A stretch of 64,000 nt of DNA. Origin: Diplolepis rosae. Taxonomy: Eukaryota; Arthropoda; Insecta; Hymenoptera; Diplolepididae. The DNA is taken from assembly GCA_030998225.1 (NCBI GenBank), contig JAPYXD010000752.1:16942501-17006500 (forward strand), read 5' to 3'. Below the pieces are notes generated by a model. That model ran no database searches, was not told where the DNA came from, and saw only the letters and a list, made by a program, of their open reading frames with translations. Below, in pieces: positions 22,680 to 32,892 of this stretch; position 1 is the stretch's first letter; the number at the start of each line of letters is the position of its first letter. The position numbers and the translations under genes are program-made.

Positions 22680-23155
22680 ACTCTTCTGTAAAGGGCAGGA
22701 AAATAGGTTTTTGTTATGAATATTTTTTTTTTAGAGACAACTTTTTACAACTTTATATTTTTTTGTTACAAAGAATTGTTTTTAGAGAAAAAACAAATAC
22801 ATAAAAATAATGAAATTCTAATATTAAAATTTTTGTTATTTTTTTTATTCCTTACTCCCGATAAATAAAGATCGTTTTGAGAAAAACGCGTTTTAAGTAT
22901 TAAAATCTTATATAAATTCAGACTTACGTTTAATTTGCAACTCCAACTCCATACAATTCACCTTAGGAGGGGATTCTTAGAAGTATATACTTTTAGAAAA
23001 TAAAAATCGGAAATAATAATCGCCAAACGTTTTTTGTTGTATAACCATGACACATATGGGACAACATTTTACAAAACTGATTTTTATAAGATGTAATAAC
23101 CGCAGATTTTCATTGGGCTGTAGCCTCCCTTGAACACATTATTTTTTACCAATTT
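22680..23155. other. spacer, nothing recognised
   Basis: AT-rich, no gene or clear element. Confidence 0.4.
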
Positions 23156-23156
23156 T

Positions 23157-23577
23157 TACACTCAAAAAAACATTTGGTTGAATCAAAAGAATTTTGGTTA
23201 GCCTAACTTCAGAATTTTGTTATCACGACGGACAACAAAATGTTCACTTGACCCAACACAATTTTTCAGTCAAAAAGTTTGCTTGATTCTACCAAATTTT
23301 TTTTGTGCTAATAAATATGTGTTTGACGCTGTCAAATAATTTTGTTGATTCAACCAAAAGAAATTTATTTGGCAAACTCAACTGTACAATTTTGTAACGT
23401 CAAAAAATTATTTGTTAAGTTAACAAAACTGTTCAACCAAAAGCTTTTGATCACTCAAGAAAAAAAGTTTGGTCATATGGACAAAAATTCAGATCATCCA
23501 ACCTAAATATTTTTTTAAAGCAACCAAATGCAGCCAACAAAACGATTTTCAATTAAAAATGTTTTCTGGATGCAGAA
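23157..23577. repeat. element with ACACTCAAAAAAAC end, built of TTGGTTGAATCAA-like words
   Basis: It starts ACACTCAAAAAAACATTTGG and ends near TTTTCTGGATGCA. The interior iterates words like TTGATTCAACCAAAAG in both orientations. It is of the same style as 38279-38660 and 45505-45845. Confidence 0.55.
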
Positions 23578-23579
23578 AT

Positions 23580-24672
23580 ATCTATTAAATTCCATGTGAA
23601 TATGCTCAAAGAGAAAGATTTCACGCTACTAAAAATAATTTTCATACAGAAAAGTTGAATTTTGTTCGGAATTGCTTTCGTCAGAGAATTAAATAATTCG
23701 ATATTTCCAAAATTAGACATTGATTTGATAAATTAACTAGACATCCTTGATTTGAAGTAAACTTGAAACTGATTAATTGTTTTTCCTGGCATGTTTTCTT
23801 CGCAATTTTTCCTCCGGTGATAAATAGAGCTTTCTTTCCTATTGAGGTTGAAGGTCAGATTTACTGAAGAAAGACTTTTAAATCAATTCACACTATTTTT
23901 AGGTATCCTCATCTTGTTAACCATGAATTTAGACAATCCATTTTTTGAGAATTGATTAAAGTTTTGGTTTTGAATCTACAGAAGAAACTCAAGTCAGCCT
24001 GTGAGACATTTTTAAAAATAATCTCAAGAGGTTTGATAATAAAATCTTGTTATTAAAACTTTACTACTGAATTTAAATTCAGAATAAAATTTCTCTATAG
24101 ATAGATAATGGTCACAACCAAGCTCTCCAAACCTCAATCCATTTGCCACACTACTGAAAGTTTGAAGTGGATTTTACAATATTTTTTACATTTTTGTACA
24201 AAAAAAGGTTTTCAACTGCGCTGAATGCGAATCGGCTGAAAATTAATCCGATTCCATTCGTGTATTCTAATCCAGATCAATCCAAATCAAACAGAGACTT
24301 GCAATCTGAGTGAAACCGAAGAAAGTTTTCAATCCAAATTATTCCATCAAAACTTTTGGTTCGTTCAACAAAAAGTTTTTTTGGGACAACAAAAACAATG
24401 TGTAGGTTGCATATCAACAATACGTTTTCTAATATAGCAAATCTTTTTTCTCCATGTACAAAAAGTTTTTCGTATTGGTTCGGAAACAGATTCTGGAATG
24501 GTTTGGAATAGCTCTGATTCGCTCGGAATGAATTTTAATCCGATGCTTTCGCCAGTGATGTTATTATAGCTGTGAATACCGTAAAGCTCTTCACGCGTCT
24601 CCTAAAAAAATCAACAATAAAATACAAGATTGAATTAACTTCCAATTGTTCATAGTGACTATTCTTTCATTC
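23580..24672. other. intergenic; weak ATTCGAATCCGA-like words near 24.2-24.55 kb
   Basis: No gene was found. Words such as AATCCGATT, CGAATCGG and CAATCCAAATC recur between 24220 and 24545 and may be another inverted-word repeat. Confidence 0.35.
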
Positions 24673-25748
24673 TACGAGGATCGTTCAATAAGTCCTTAGA
24701 AAATCCAAAAGATGGCGCTGGTAGTATCGAAAATGGTTTGGTTTTAGTAAGCATCTTTACTCACTAGACAGCTCTTAAAGTTTCAGTTATATCCATCACA
24801 TGGTTTTATTTTTATGGTCAATTGAAGCAAACAACTTTTGTCTATTTAGAAAAATGGGAAAAAGTGAATTTCGAGCGATAATGAAACACTTATATTTGCA
24901 ACTGTTTACAATTGGGTAAATGAGTTTAAACGTGGCTGTACATCCATAAAATATAAAAATCGTTCGTGACGTCCAGTGGAAGTGACTACCCCCGAAATGA
25001 TTGACAAAATCCACGATATGGTTTTGAATGATCGCCGAATCAAAGTGCGCGAAATAGTTGAGGCCATATGCATATCGCAAGGTACAGTGTTTTCAATTTT
25101 GTTCGAAAAATTGGGTGTGAAAAGAATCTCTGCAAGATGGGTGCCGTGTTTGCTCTCAGAGGAGAATAAACGCAATCATGTGGTCGACTCTCAGGCTATT
25201 TTCGCGCTTTTCCGTCGCAATCCTGACGAGGTTCTGCGTTGATACATAACTGTGGACGAAACATGGACACACCATTGCACTCCAGAGACAAAGGAACAGT
25301 CGAAACAGTAGGTTTTTGAAGGCGAGCGGACTACAAAGAAGGCAAAGACGGTGAAATCAGCCAGCAAGGTGATGGCCACGGTATTTTGTGTTGCACGTGG
25401 AATCATCTACACCGATTACTTAGAAAAATGTCAAACGATAACTGGAGCATATTATGCGTCTTTATTGCACCGCTTGAGCGAAGAAATCAAGAAAAAGCGT
25501 CCTCATTTGAAAAAGATCCTCTTCCATCAAGACAATACACGAGTGCACACCTGTGCAGTTTCGATGGCCCAAATTATGGAATTAAAATTCGAATTGTTAC
25601 AACATTCACCGGATTGAGCCCCTAGTGACTTTTTTTTATCCCAAACTTGAAAAAACGGACAACGGTTCACGACGAACGAGGAGGTTATCGCCCAAACAAT
25701 AATATGGTTTTCTATCTTTTTCTAAGGTCTTATTGAACGACCCTCGTA
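24673..25748 (+). mobile_element. mariner element, 1.08 kb, decayed
   Basis: Inverted ends TACGAGGATCGTTCAATAAG (24673) and CTTATTGAACGACCCTCGTA (to 25748) are flanked by TA. The interior carries a recognisable mariner transposase on the + strand. It has lost the 3' part of the gene and a few hundred base pairs relative to the usual 1.3 kb. Confidence 0.92.
24855..25700 (+). pseudogene. mariner transposase with stops and frameshifts
   Basis: The gene starts near 24855 (MGKSEFRAIMKHLYL in a frame that soon breaks). The frame at 24976-25242 reads EVTTPEMIDKIHDMVLNDRR, a mariner HTH region, and KRISARWVPCLLSEENKR. The catalytic core continues with TVDETWTHHCTPETKEQ (first Asp) in the same phase after a stop. 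It goes on through KVMATVFCVARGIIYTDYL, TITGAYYASLL and FHQDNTRVHT (second Asp). The third Asp region survives as APSDFF in another frame, directly after a stop. The C-terminal 60 or so residues are missing. Confidence 0.9.
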
Positions 25749-25749
25749 T

Positions 25750-27000
25750 CATTATATTAAATCAATGGATAGAAATAACTATCACAGAGTCTCAGTTGTA
25801 TTGTGATTACACTTGTGATAAAAATACGTATAAAAGCTCGATTATAAATATGAAGGTTTTATATCAGAGTCAATAAAGTGAGATTACCTTAACCACGAAT
25901 ATCATGTTCGAAGGTTTTCTTAAGCAGATATGAGAATAGGGTAAATGACACGCGATTCTGGTTGCATTCTCTACTTGGAAAACGAGACCCAATGTCGGCA
26001 CGTGGAGACAGAATGACGCCCTGCGTCGCGACGCTAACCTTGAACCTCTACGATAAGCACCACAGTTTTCTCAATCTGTATGAAGGCCACGGTCAGTATT
26101 GAACGTTTGCCCGCTAAATTATTAACTGAATACTTAATATTTTTTATAGAGTACGATGAACGCGAGTTTTACAACAGATAGAAAGGTCAGACATTCTTTT
26201 ATTGGTAATTCTAATTTGAAATAAATCATTGGTGAAAAAAAAACAGTAATAAGCAGAAAATGATACACTTTTCCGAAATAAAAAGGAAACTTGTATCCGT
26301 ATCCTCCTTTGTAAATGTTCTTAAAAATATTTTTTCTTATATGAAATTTAAAAAAATACATTTAACAAGTTTATTCAGACTTTTTCGATTAATTGGATAA
26401 CAAAATTATGGATAATATATAAACCCAAAAGAAATAGGGAATAATATTTTTCTCAATTATAAAATAGTGTTTATTGGTATTATTAAATAATCGAATAGAG
26501 TATGTAAACGAATGAAGAAATAAAATTAGAAATATAGTTGAAAATAACTAGCAATGTTTCATAGAATAAAATCAAATGAAATGAACGAAATGAAAAAATA
26601 GTTACTGAAAAAGAATATATAATTATACTTCATATTTTATATTGTAAAAAAAGTAGTAACATAATAGAAAACATAAGAATTTCAAGCGCAGAAATTTGCA
26701 TGAAAAAGTAAAAATACAATCTTATACCACTTTTATGATAAATCGATATTTGATTCAATAGTTTACATTTCTGAAATGTAGGACATCATTGTATCTAGTA
26801 CCTGCTTAAAAAAATTAAAAATGTTCGTTTTTCTAGTATAGTAGAAATAAAATCTATTATAATCGCAATTCAAATCGAGAAAAAAATCGCAGTTAATTCA
26901 TTACATCATACATTGTGGCAAATGTTTGGTAGTTTAATGTCTAAATAAAGAAAGAAATTCCATACAATTCTCGTACAAGCAGTAATAAAATAAGAGTTAT
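25750..27000. other. intergenic, nothing recognised
   Basis: Strongly AT-rich. The GC-richer part 25930-26110 has no motif that I recognise. Confidence 0.4.
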
Positions 27001-27790
27001 AATAGTATATTACATTACAAGGGGCGAAACAGAGCGATTGCATGAGTGTGAAGTTTGCTCTGCCCGAGTGAAACGAGGGCTGCAATCACACGAAATGCTT
27101 TCGCTGTGTTTTGTTTCGAGTAATGTATACTATTTTATGTGCCACCGCCGCGCAAACTCGTTTTTTCGCTACAGTTAACAGTAGCGCAATGTAGTACATT
27201 TCGCCAGAAAGGAATGAAATGTAAAAATTGAACTGCGCATGCGCCCATAGCCATGAAACGAAGCTCAATCCTTCTTATTCTTCTTCTTCTTCGTACAGCG
27301 TTAGCATCTAACTGGCAAAGCCTTGTACATTTGAACTGCGCATGCGTCTACTAAAATCCATTACTACTACACAAGATCGATAAAATCAAAATGGCCGGGA
27401 CTAGTCGTGACATATCAAGTGTAATGACTAGCGCCGCAAACAACTACAATACTAGTTTAGATTCCAGTGTACGCATAAAAACTCGTATACGCACCGAAGT
27501 CACATAAAATAGAATACGTGCCAATGCACACAATTCGGGTAATTCCGAGACTCGCGACAATGCTCGCAGGACTGATCGCGCTTCGGCTTCGATCTCCTGC
27601 GAGCATTGTCGCTCGTCCCGCAATGACCCTCATTCTGCGCCTAGGCACGTAATGTACTATTTCATAGCAACTCTTTTGAAAATCTGATTGGCTGTAATTG
27701 TGGAGCGGGTTGAAACAGCGACTTTCAACCCTAGGGTTGAAAATCGTAGTTTCAACCCGCTCTACAGGTACCGAAAAATTCTATAAATTC
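27001..27790. repeat. compound array of palindromic hairpin elements
   Basis: From left to right: a copy of the 18259-18394 hairpin (27001-27136); a segment homologous to 14085-14240 (27137-27508), with GCATGCGC and AACTGCGCATGCGC words; a copy of the 17-bp-stem hairpin of 14241-14395 (27509-27660), ending GGCACGTAATGTACTATTT; and a hairpin related to 18390-18500 (27660-27780), with TTCAACCCTAGGGTTGAA at its centre. The right edge abuts a fragment ending TTTTTTTCTCAGTGTA (27812). Confidence 0.8.
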
Positions 27791-27851
27791 AATAGGATTT
27801 TTTTCTCAGTGTATAAATACGAATAAGAATGTGCTACATTAAAATAGTTTT

Positions 27852-28078
27852 CATCCACGAAAATTAGACCTCATGCAAAAATAGATAATTTTGCTTTCAA
27901 GGATTGCAATATTATTATTGAAGGCCTATTTTGAAAGAAAAAAGGATTATTTTACATGAAAAGAATTTGAAACACAGAAAAATAATTTTACTAATAAATT
28001 TTATTTTTGACCCAACTTTTGATTTTATCGCTTCTTAACAAATTTTAAACAATTATGCGATTCGAATAAATCTAAATT
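27852..28078. repeat. foldback element, partial copy 2
   Basis: It begins ATCCACGAAAATTAGACCTC and continues AATAGATAATTTTGCTTTCA. It then matches the left half of 55376-56030 through GACCCAACTTTTGATTTTAT and stops near 28078. The right arm is missing. Confidence 0.75.
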
Positions 28079-28079
28079 T

Positions 28080-28985
28080 GTCAACGTCGCATAAGAAAGC
28101 GACTATAAATGTGAAAAGCAGATGACTTCTTACGATACGTGAATGGCGCGCGCTTCCACTTATTCTGCGACGTTGCCACATCTATTTAATCGCCGTCAAT
28201 TACTAGAGAAAAATTATATTTTTGCTTACTTACTTGGATTTTGCTACGGTTACACACGAAAAACAATTTGGCGCAGATGCTGCCCCTAGCGGTGAAGCTG
28301 TTGCGTTTAGCAGAGGAGAGTTGTGCAACTATGCATTTGGGTATGCTGCGTTCCCTCTGTGGGTGAGCACCTGCCCCTTTTCGGGGGAGGAGTTGACTTA
28401 CGTCGAAGGAACACAGCGCTCCCATCGGTAGGGAGTGTAGTTGCAGCGCATCGGCAGGCAAATGCAAAAGCAGGCGAAAGTACAAATTTTAACTTTTTTA
28501 TGATTTACATGAAAGTGCCCATTGAAATGATGTTTCCTGTATATAGAAGTACTTTTTGGTTCATTACGATCTGTTTACAAATAACCTAACCCCAATGTTG
28601 AGATTTTAAATAATTTCACATCATTTTAAGAAATTAAACAAATTCTTCAAAAGATATAATAATTAACGACGATTTCGGAAATATCAAAACAATCGAATTG
28701 GCCATTGAAAAGTATAGTCAAATATCAGTTTATATGGCTCGCCGCAGCATTCCCTCCTGTGGGCAGCAGCTCTCCCGCAAGTCATTTTTATTGAAATCGG
28801 AACGGTAGTTATGGCAGGATTTTTAAATGAACTCGGTTTCCCATTAGGTTAGGTGTTAATCGTCTCAAAATGCAATTACTAATTACTCCCCTCCAGTGTA
28901 CTCTAGGTCCTCAAAAATTTAACTGAGTCATTTCTGGCTTAATGTTCACCAGTGATTTCAATTTTATTAATATCTGAACATTATT
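28080..28985. other. GC-richer unassigned block and spacer
   Basis: A 13-bp inverted pair CAACGTCGCATAA/TTCTGCGACGTTG lies at about 28082 and 28161. Open frames at 28186-28589 lie on both strands and lack recognisable motifs. A word GCTGCGTTCCCTCTGTGGG at about 28345 has a diverged relative near 28743. Possibly an old repeat; no gene is claimed. Confidence 0.35.
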
Positions 28986-28991
28986 TCCATT

Positions 28992-29760
28992 TACGACAGT
29001 ACTGCCTTGAAGGACCTGAAGAAGCGGGTCAAATCTGAGGAACTGGGCGTCACTATACAGGGGATTAAGGAGACGCGCTCCAAGGATCTTCTCGTGTAGC
29101 TCAAATGTTTCAAGGAGGACAGAGCGTGACTAAATTCCGACTTCAAAGAACTTTTTGGTGCCAGTGGGTCTGTTCGACACCTCATCTCCAGGATTGAGGT
29201 GCAGTTTGCGGACATAGATCCCAGCACCGATGCCGAGGATGTCGAAGAGGCTGTAAGAGGCTTCTTCGATCATGGATCAAAGCTAGAAGAAGTGAAAGTA
29301 TCTCTTACCAAGGGATCCTAAAGAGGTAACAGAAAGGCTATGTCCGTCCGGAGGAGACGTGGGCCTTGAAATTGAGGGTGCGCATGCAATAAGCGCCCAG
29401 GCACTCGGCCAGTAGGCCGAGCGGTAGGGGGACGTGATTAGGTGCTACCGCTGCCTTGGCTTCGGCCATATGGCAGCGGACTGTCAGGGGCCTGATCGGA
29501 GCAAGAGTTGCTGGAGGTGCGGCATAGAAGTGCACACTGCGGGATCCTGTTCAAGGAAATCGTTGTGCTATCTTTGCGCCGCATGAAAAGATAAGCCCCG
29601 GGATGGTCATATTCCAAGGACAATGCGTTGCGCGGCTTTTCGGGAGGCGGCCCCAAAGAGGAAGCACTCGAGAGGCTGCGTATGAAGCCGAACAGGTGGT
29701 AAATGAAGATGCCGAAGCTCGGTGTAGAGAACCTATAGAATCTGACCCTGAAGTTTAAAG
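28992..29760 (+). pseudogene. non-LTR retrotransposon gag (ORF1) remnant with CCHC zinc knuckles
   Basis: The + strand, with several stops and shifts, reads ELGVTIQGIKETRSKDLLV, then FGASGSVRHLISRIEVQFAD and DIDPSTDAEDVEEAVRGFF, typical of the middle of LINE ORF1 (gag-like) proteins. At 29443-29590 it has zinc knuckles CYRCLGFGHMAADC and CWRCGIEVHTAGSC (both C-x2-C-x4-H-x4-C) and a third half-knuckle CYLC. This set is typical of R1/LOA/Jockey-type ORF1. No reverse transcriptase follows. Higher GC than its surroundings fits an insertion. Confidence 0.8.
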
Positions 29761-29761
29761 C

Positions 29762-30200
29762 TAGCTCGGTTCCAGGGTCATGGGATGGTGAGAAAGTAGG
29801 GAAGTTTTGAGTTTAGTGGTTATTACTTCGGCTGAGATCCACACAACGTGCGTAAATGCATTCTCTATTTCCCCTAACCGAAAAAAAAGAAAAAAGTTAT
29901 TGTTATGCTGTAGAGTATATAAGATATTCATCTGAGCGATCCATATTCTTTACTATAATTTTCCTTATATTTTAACTTTGAATCGTGGTTTTCATGTTAC
30001 ATGCGCCGCATTAGCCGTTTCTCTCCTATATTATACATATATTCCAAGAGTTCAAACAAAATTTCTACAAGAAAAGGAAAAATTATTTCCTCTAAATTTT
30101 CGTATCCAAAACTAATTTTCTTCAGCGCAGGAATATATTAATATATTCATTTGCAAATTGGTTTGTGCCTTTCGGGAAGTCGTTTCAAGATATTTAAATC
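29762..30200. other. spacer, nothing recognised
   Basis: No gene or repeat boundary seen. Confidence 0.4.
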
Positions 30201-30201
30201 G

Positions 30202-30391
30202 TAGACTGAGAAAATAATGCCATTGAATCTATAGCATTTCTGCTGAAAGCATTTATATTATTTATTCAACAAAATATGTCAATAAAACTGATAAATATGC
30301 TACCAATTCTATAACATATTGATTTGAATCAATGATACACATGCTTTTAGCAGAAATGCTATAAATTCAATAGAATTCTTTTCTCAGTGTA
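30202..30391. mobile_element. 190-bp MITE with CACTGAGAAAA termini
   Basis: The left end TAGACTGAGAAAATAATGCC and right end (complement TACACTGAGAAAAGAATTCT) form inverted repeats of about 50 bp, including ATAGCATTTCTGCT. TA borders are present. A related 161-bp copy lies at 61264-61424, and a solo right end lies at about 27773-27812. Confidence 0.8.
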
Positions 30392-30657
30392 TGTTCTGCA
30401 TGTTCGACAAGGAAAAATTGCTTGCCAAGAATATCTATAGATGTATAAACAGTTGGTAGTTGCCCATTGCACTTGACCCTGCACTTGCACCCAACCCAAG
30501 GAAGGGATGCAAAAATGGTGGTTAGTGGGTGGTGTGGGTGGTATCTAACAGAAGGTCCTGATGGTGCAAGGGGTCACGGTCAGTTTCTATCATGAAGTTG
30601 CTTTAGTATTCAACAATCACCATGTAGTTATGTAATGTACGTGTACCACAAACACAT

Positions 30658-30697
<40 letters not shown>

Positions 30698-32150
30698 CAA
30701 ACATTCTACATATCCTGCTACACAGACTTCCACTTTACTGTGGTATATTGTGTTAACCTTTCTGCATGACGAAGTTTTTTGGAAAGATCTCTCAAATAAC
30801 TTCCATAAGGAAAGTTTTATTTTTGTCTATTTTTTGCTGTCGATCAAAAGACAATTCATTCCATACATTTAATACCGCCTTGAAACACTATATACCCAAT
30901 TTTCATTAGACTTTTAAGCTTCTCGAAAAATTTGTTTTATATCTTCTCTAATTAACCAATTTTATAAATTTTATCATTTAAATTTTTTAATATATTTTAG
31001 ATGATTTCAAAAGTGGAATGAAGTACTACTACTGATCCAGGGTACATTTTAAACCTGCCTATATTTATAAAATTACCTCAACTTTAATTTTTACGTCTAA
31101 TTTGAGTTTAATCCAAAAAACTTAGAACCATTTGAGGCAAGTTTTAAATCCTTCTTCTAGCGTGCATCTACCTTGGTTTTATTACAAACAGAGGAGAGTC
31201 ATTTCGGAAAAAAGATTTCACACCGTTTGAATTCGTATGTCTATGAAAATTTTTAAATTACGCAAATTCAAAAAAGACCAGAAACCAATATAGAATAACT
31301 TTAAATCCTATAACTGTGAAAAATATCCAGAACATTCATAATTATATTGTAGGTGAAATTTCCTATTTAAGGTAGAAAAATTAATTTTCTTATATAATTG
31401 AAAATTTTTCAATTGATATTCAGAAAAATGTATCGTTTTTGGAAAAGATATTTCCATAGTATGTGGAAAAATATCCTTATAAATTAGGGAATATGACAGT
31501 TTACTAAAGTCCTTTGAAAAATTTACCGTTTTGAAACTAATCCAGGAAGGTTTTTTAAAATGGACCTAAAAATAATCCATATTTAATTTTCAATTCATAT
31601 CAAGATATGTATATATCTCAATTCAAATCCGAACAAATTCAAGATGAGTCTGGAAGAAATTTTCATTACATTTTAATTTCTAATATGTTTACATAAAGAA
31701 GGCTATTTTAGAGATGTATCAAAAATCAATGTGGAGTAAATTTTTAATTCGACGAGATAATTTTTGTGTTTCAAGTAGCATGGAAATGTGTAATAGTGCG
31801 ATAGATTTTCAATGTTACCAAAACTTCATCAATATCCAGTTTTAAATGTATAATATCTAATGAATTTCCAAAATATTTATAAAGGTAGTAACAAATCTGC
31901 GTAATGAGCGATTTTTATCAGAAATATTTAATAAAACTCTGCTGATAATTCCAAAAGGGATTGGTAAATTGTGAATAATAGAAAGAATTACTATTTAGTA
32001 TAAGAATGTTGAAGTTAAAAATATATAATATGTATAATAACAAAACTTGTTAATATTAAAAAAATAAATAACAATATTCAGTATTGCGAACAGAATAATT
32101 TTCTGAATAGGCTCGAATAATAAATTACTATTTTACTCGTAATAGAGAAT
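30392..32150. other. intergenic with a (TA)n microsatellite
   Basis: AT-rich spacer. Apart from the microsatellite at 30664-30694 I see no gene or element. Confidence 0.45.
30664..30694. repeat. (AT)n microsatellite
   Basis: About 15 uninterrupted AT dinucleotides, preceded by a short CA stretch. Confidence 0.95.
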
Positions 32151-32154
32151 TACA

Positions 32155-32335
32155 AATAGTATTTTTTTACTAGTGGGTCAGAAAGTGGATTTGTTTGCCC
32201 CGTAAAAAATCGTGTGCAACACGGGAAAAACATTTATTTTACTCGTGTGGTTGTTACCCTCGCTTTGCTCGGGCATCAAACTTCACACTCGCAAAATAAA
32301 TTTTTTTTTCCCTAGTTGCACAATGTACTATTACC
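32155..32335. repeat. palindromic hairpin element
   Basis: It runs from AATAGTATTTTTTTACTAG to CACAATGTACTATTACC. Inner stems pair GTGCAACACGGGAAAAACAT-like and AAATAAATTTTTTTTTCCC-like arms. The core ACCCTCGCTTTGCTCGGGCA is followed by TCAAACTTCACACTCG, which is shared with the 18.3, 18.5 and 27.0 kb hairpins. Confidence 0.7.
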
Positions 32336-32590
32336 TACTTCGAGAGAAAAGACGATGAATTTCGAAATAAATTCTTGAACTTATGAGCGAGAGTAATAAA
32401 ATGCTGGTAGATGAACCACTTTCGGTTTCTTAAGCATTTCGATGAGAGAAATCGTAATTGTTTCTGTGTAGTGTCTAATTTTAGATTTACTGAAATAGAT
32501 CAAACTTTGCAAGCGCAATGAGAATAAAGTGAAGTCTCTTAAGTTTCATACAATTCACTAATTCAGAATTAAGAGACTTCATTATAGTAA
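32336..32590. other. spacer
   Basis: Nothing recognised. AGTCTCTTAAGTTTC and its complement near 32535 and 32567 form a small hairpin. Confidence 0.35.
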
Positions 32591-32594
32591 AATT

Positions 32595-32775
32595 TGCACT
32601 CAGAAAAAATATTTGATCAAACAAAAGATTTATTCGAATTAAATAACATTTGATTAATTCAAACAAAATATCTTCCGGCCAAATAAATTATTGTTCAAAT
32701 CAATTGACGATATACGAATGCAATAGTTTATTTGTCTTTAAGAAAAATTTATTTGATTTAAAAATATTTATTTTT
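32595..32775. repeat. partial element with GCACTCAGAAAAAAT end
   Basis: It starts GCACTCAGAAAAAATATTTG and shares TACGAATGCAATA and ATTTATTTGATT words with 38279-38660 and 45505-45845. The right end is missing. Confidence 0.6.
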
Positions 32776-32892
32776 TATTCTCTATTCCGGTCTATACTTT
32801 GTATATTTGCGGTGTCATTTTCTATCTTCTTTCTATTCGATATATAAAAGTAATTATTTGCAATTAATGATACAGTATGTACAAGATTAAAA

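Noticed and set aside
28186..28589. Overlapping open frames on both strands, GC-richer
   Set aside because: No motif, no splice signals, and both strands are open, as expected from composition alone.
13913..32335. CRISPR-like or regulatory operator interpretation of the palindromic clusters
   Set aside because: Units are irregularly spaced, differ in sequence, have mobile-element-like ends and lie in eukaryotic intergenic DNA.
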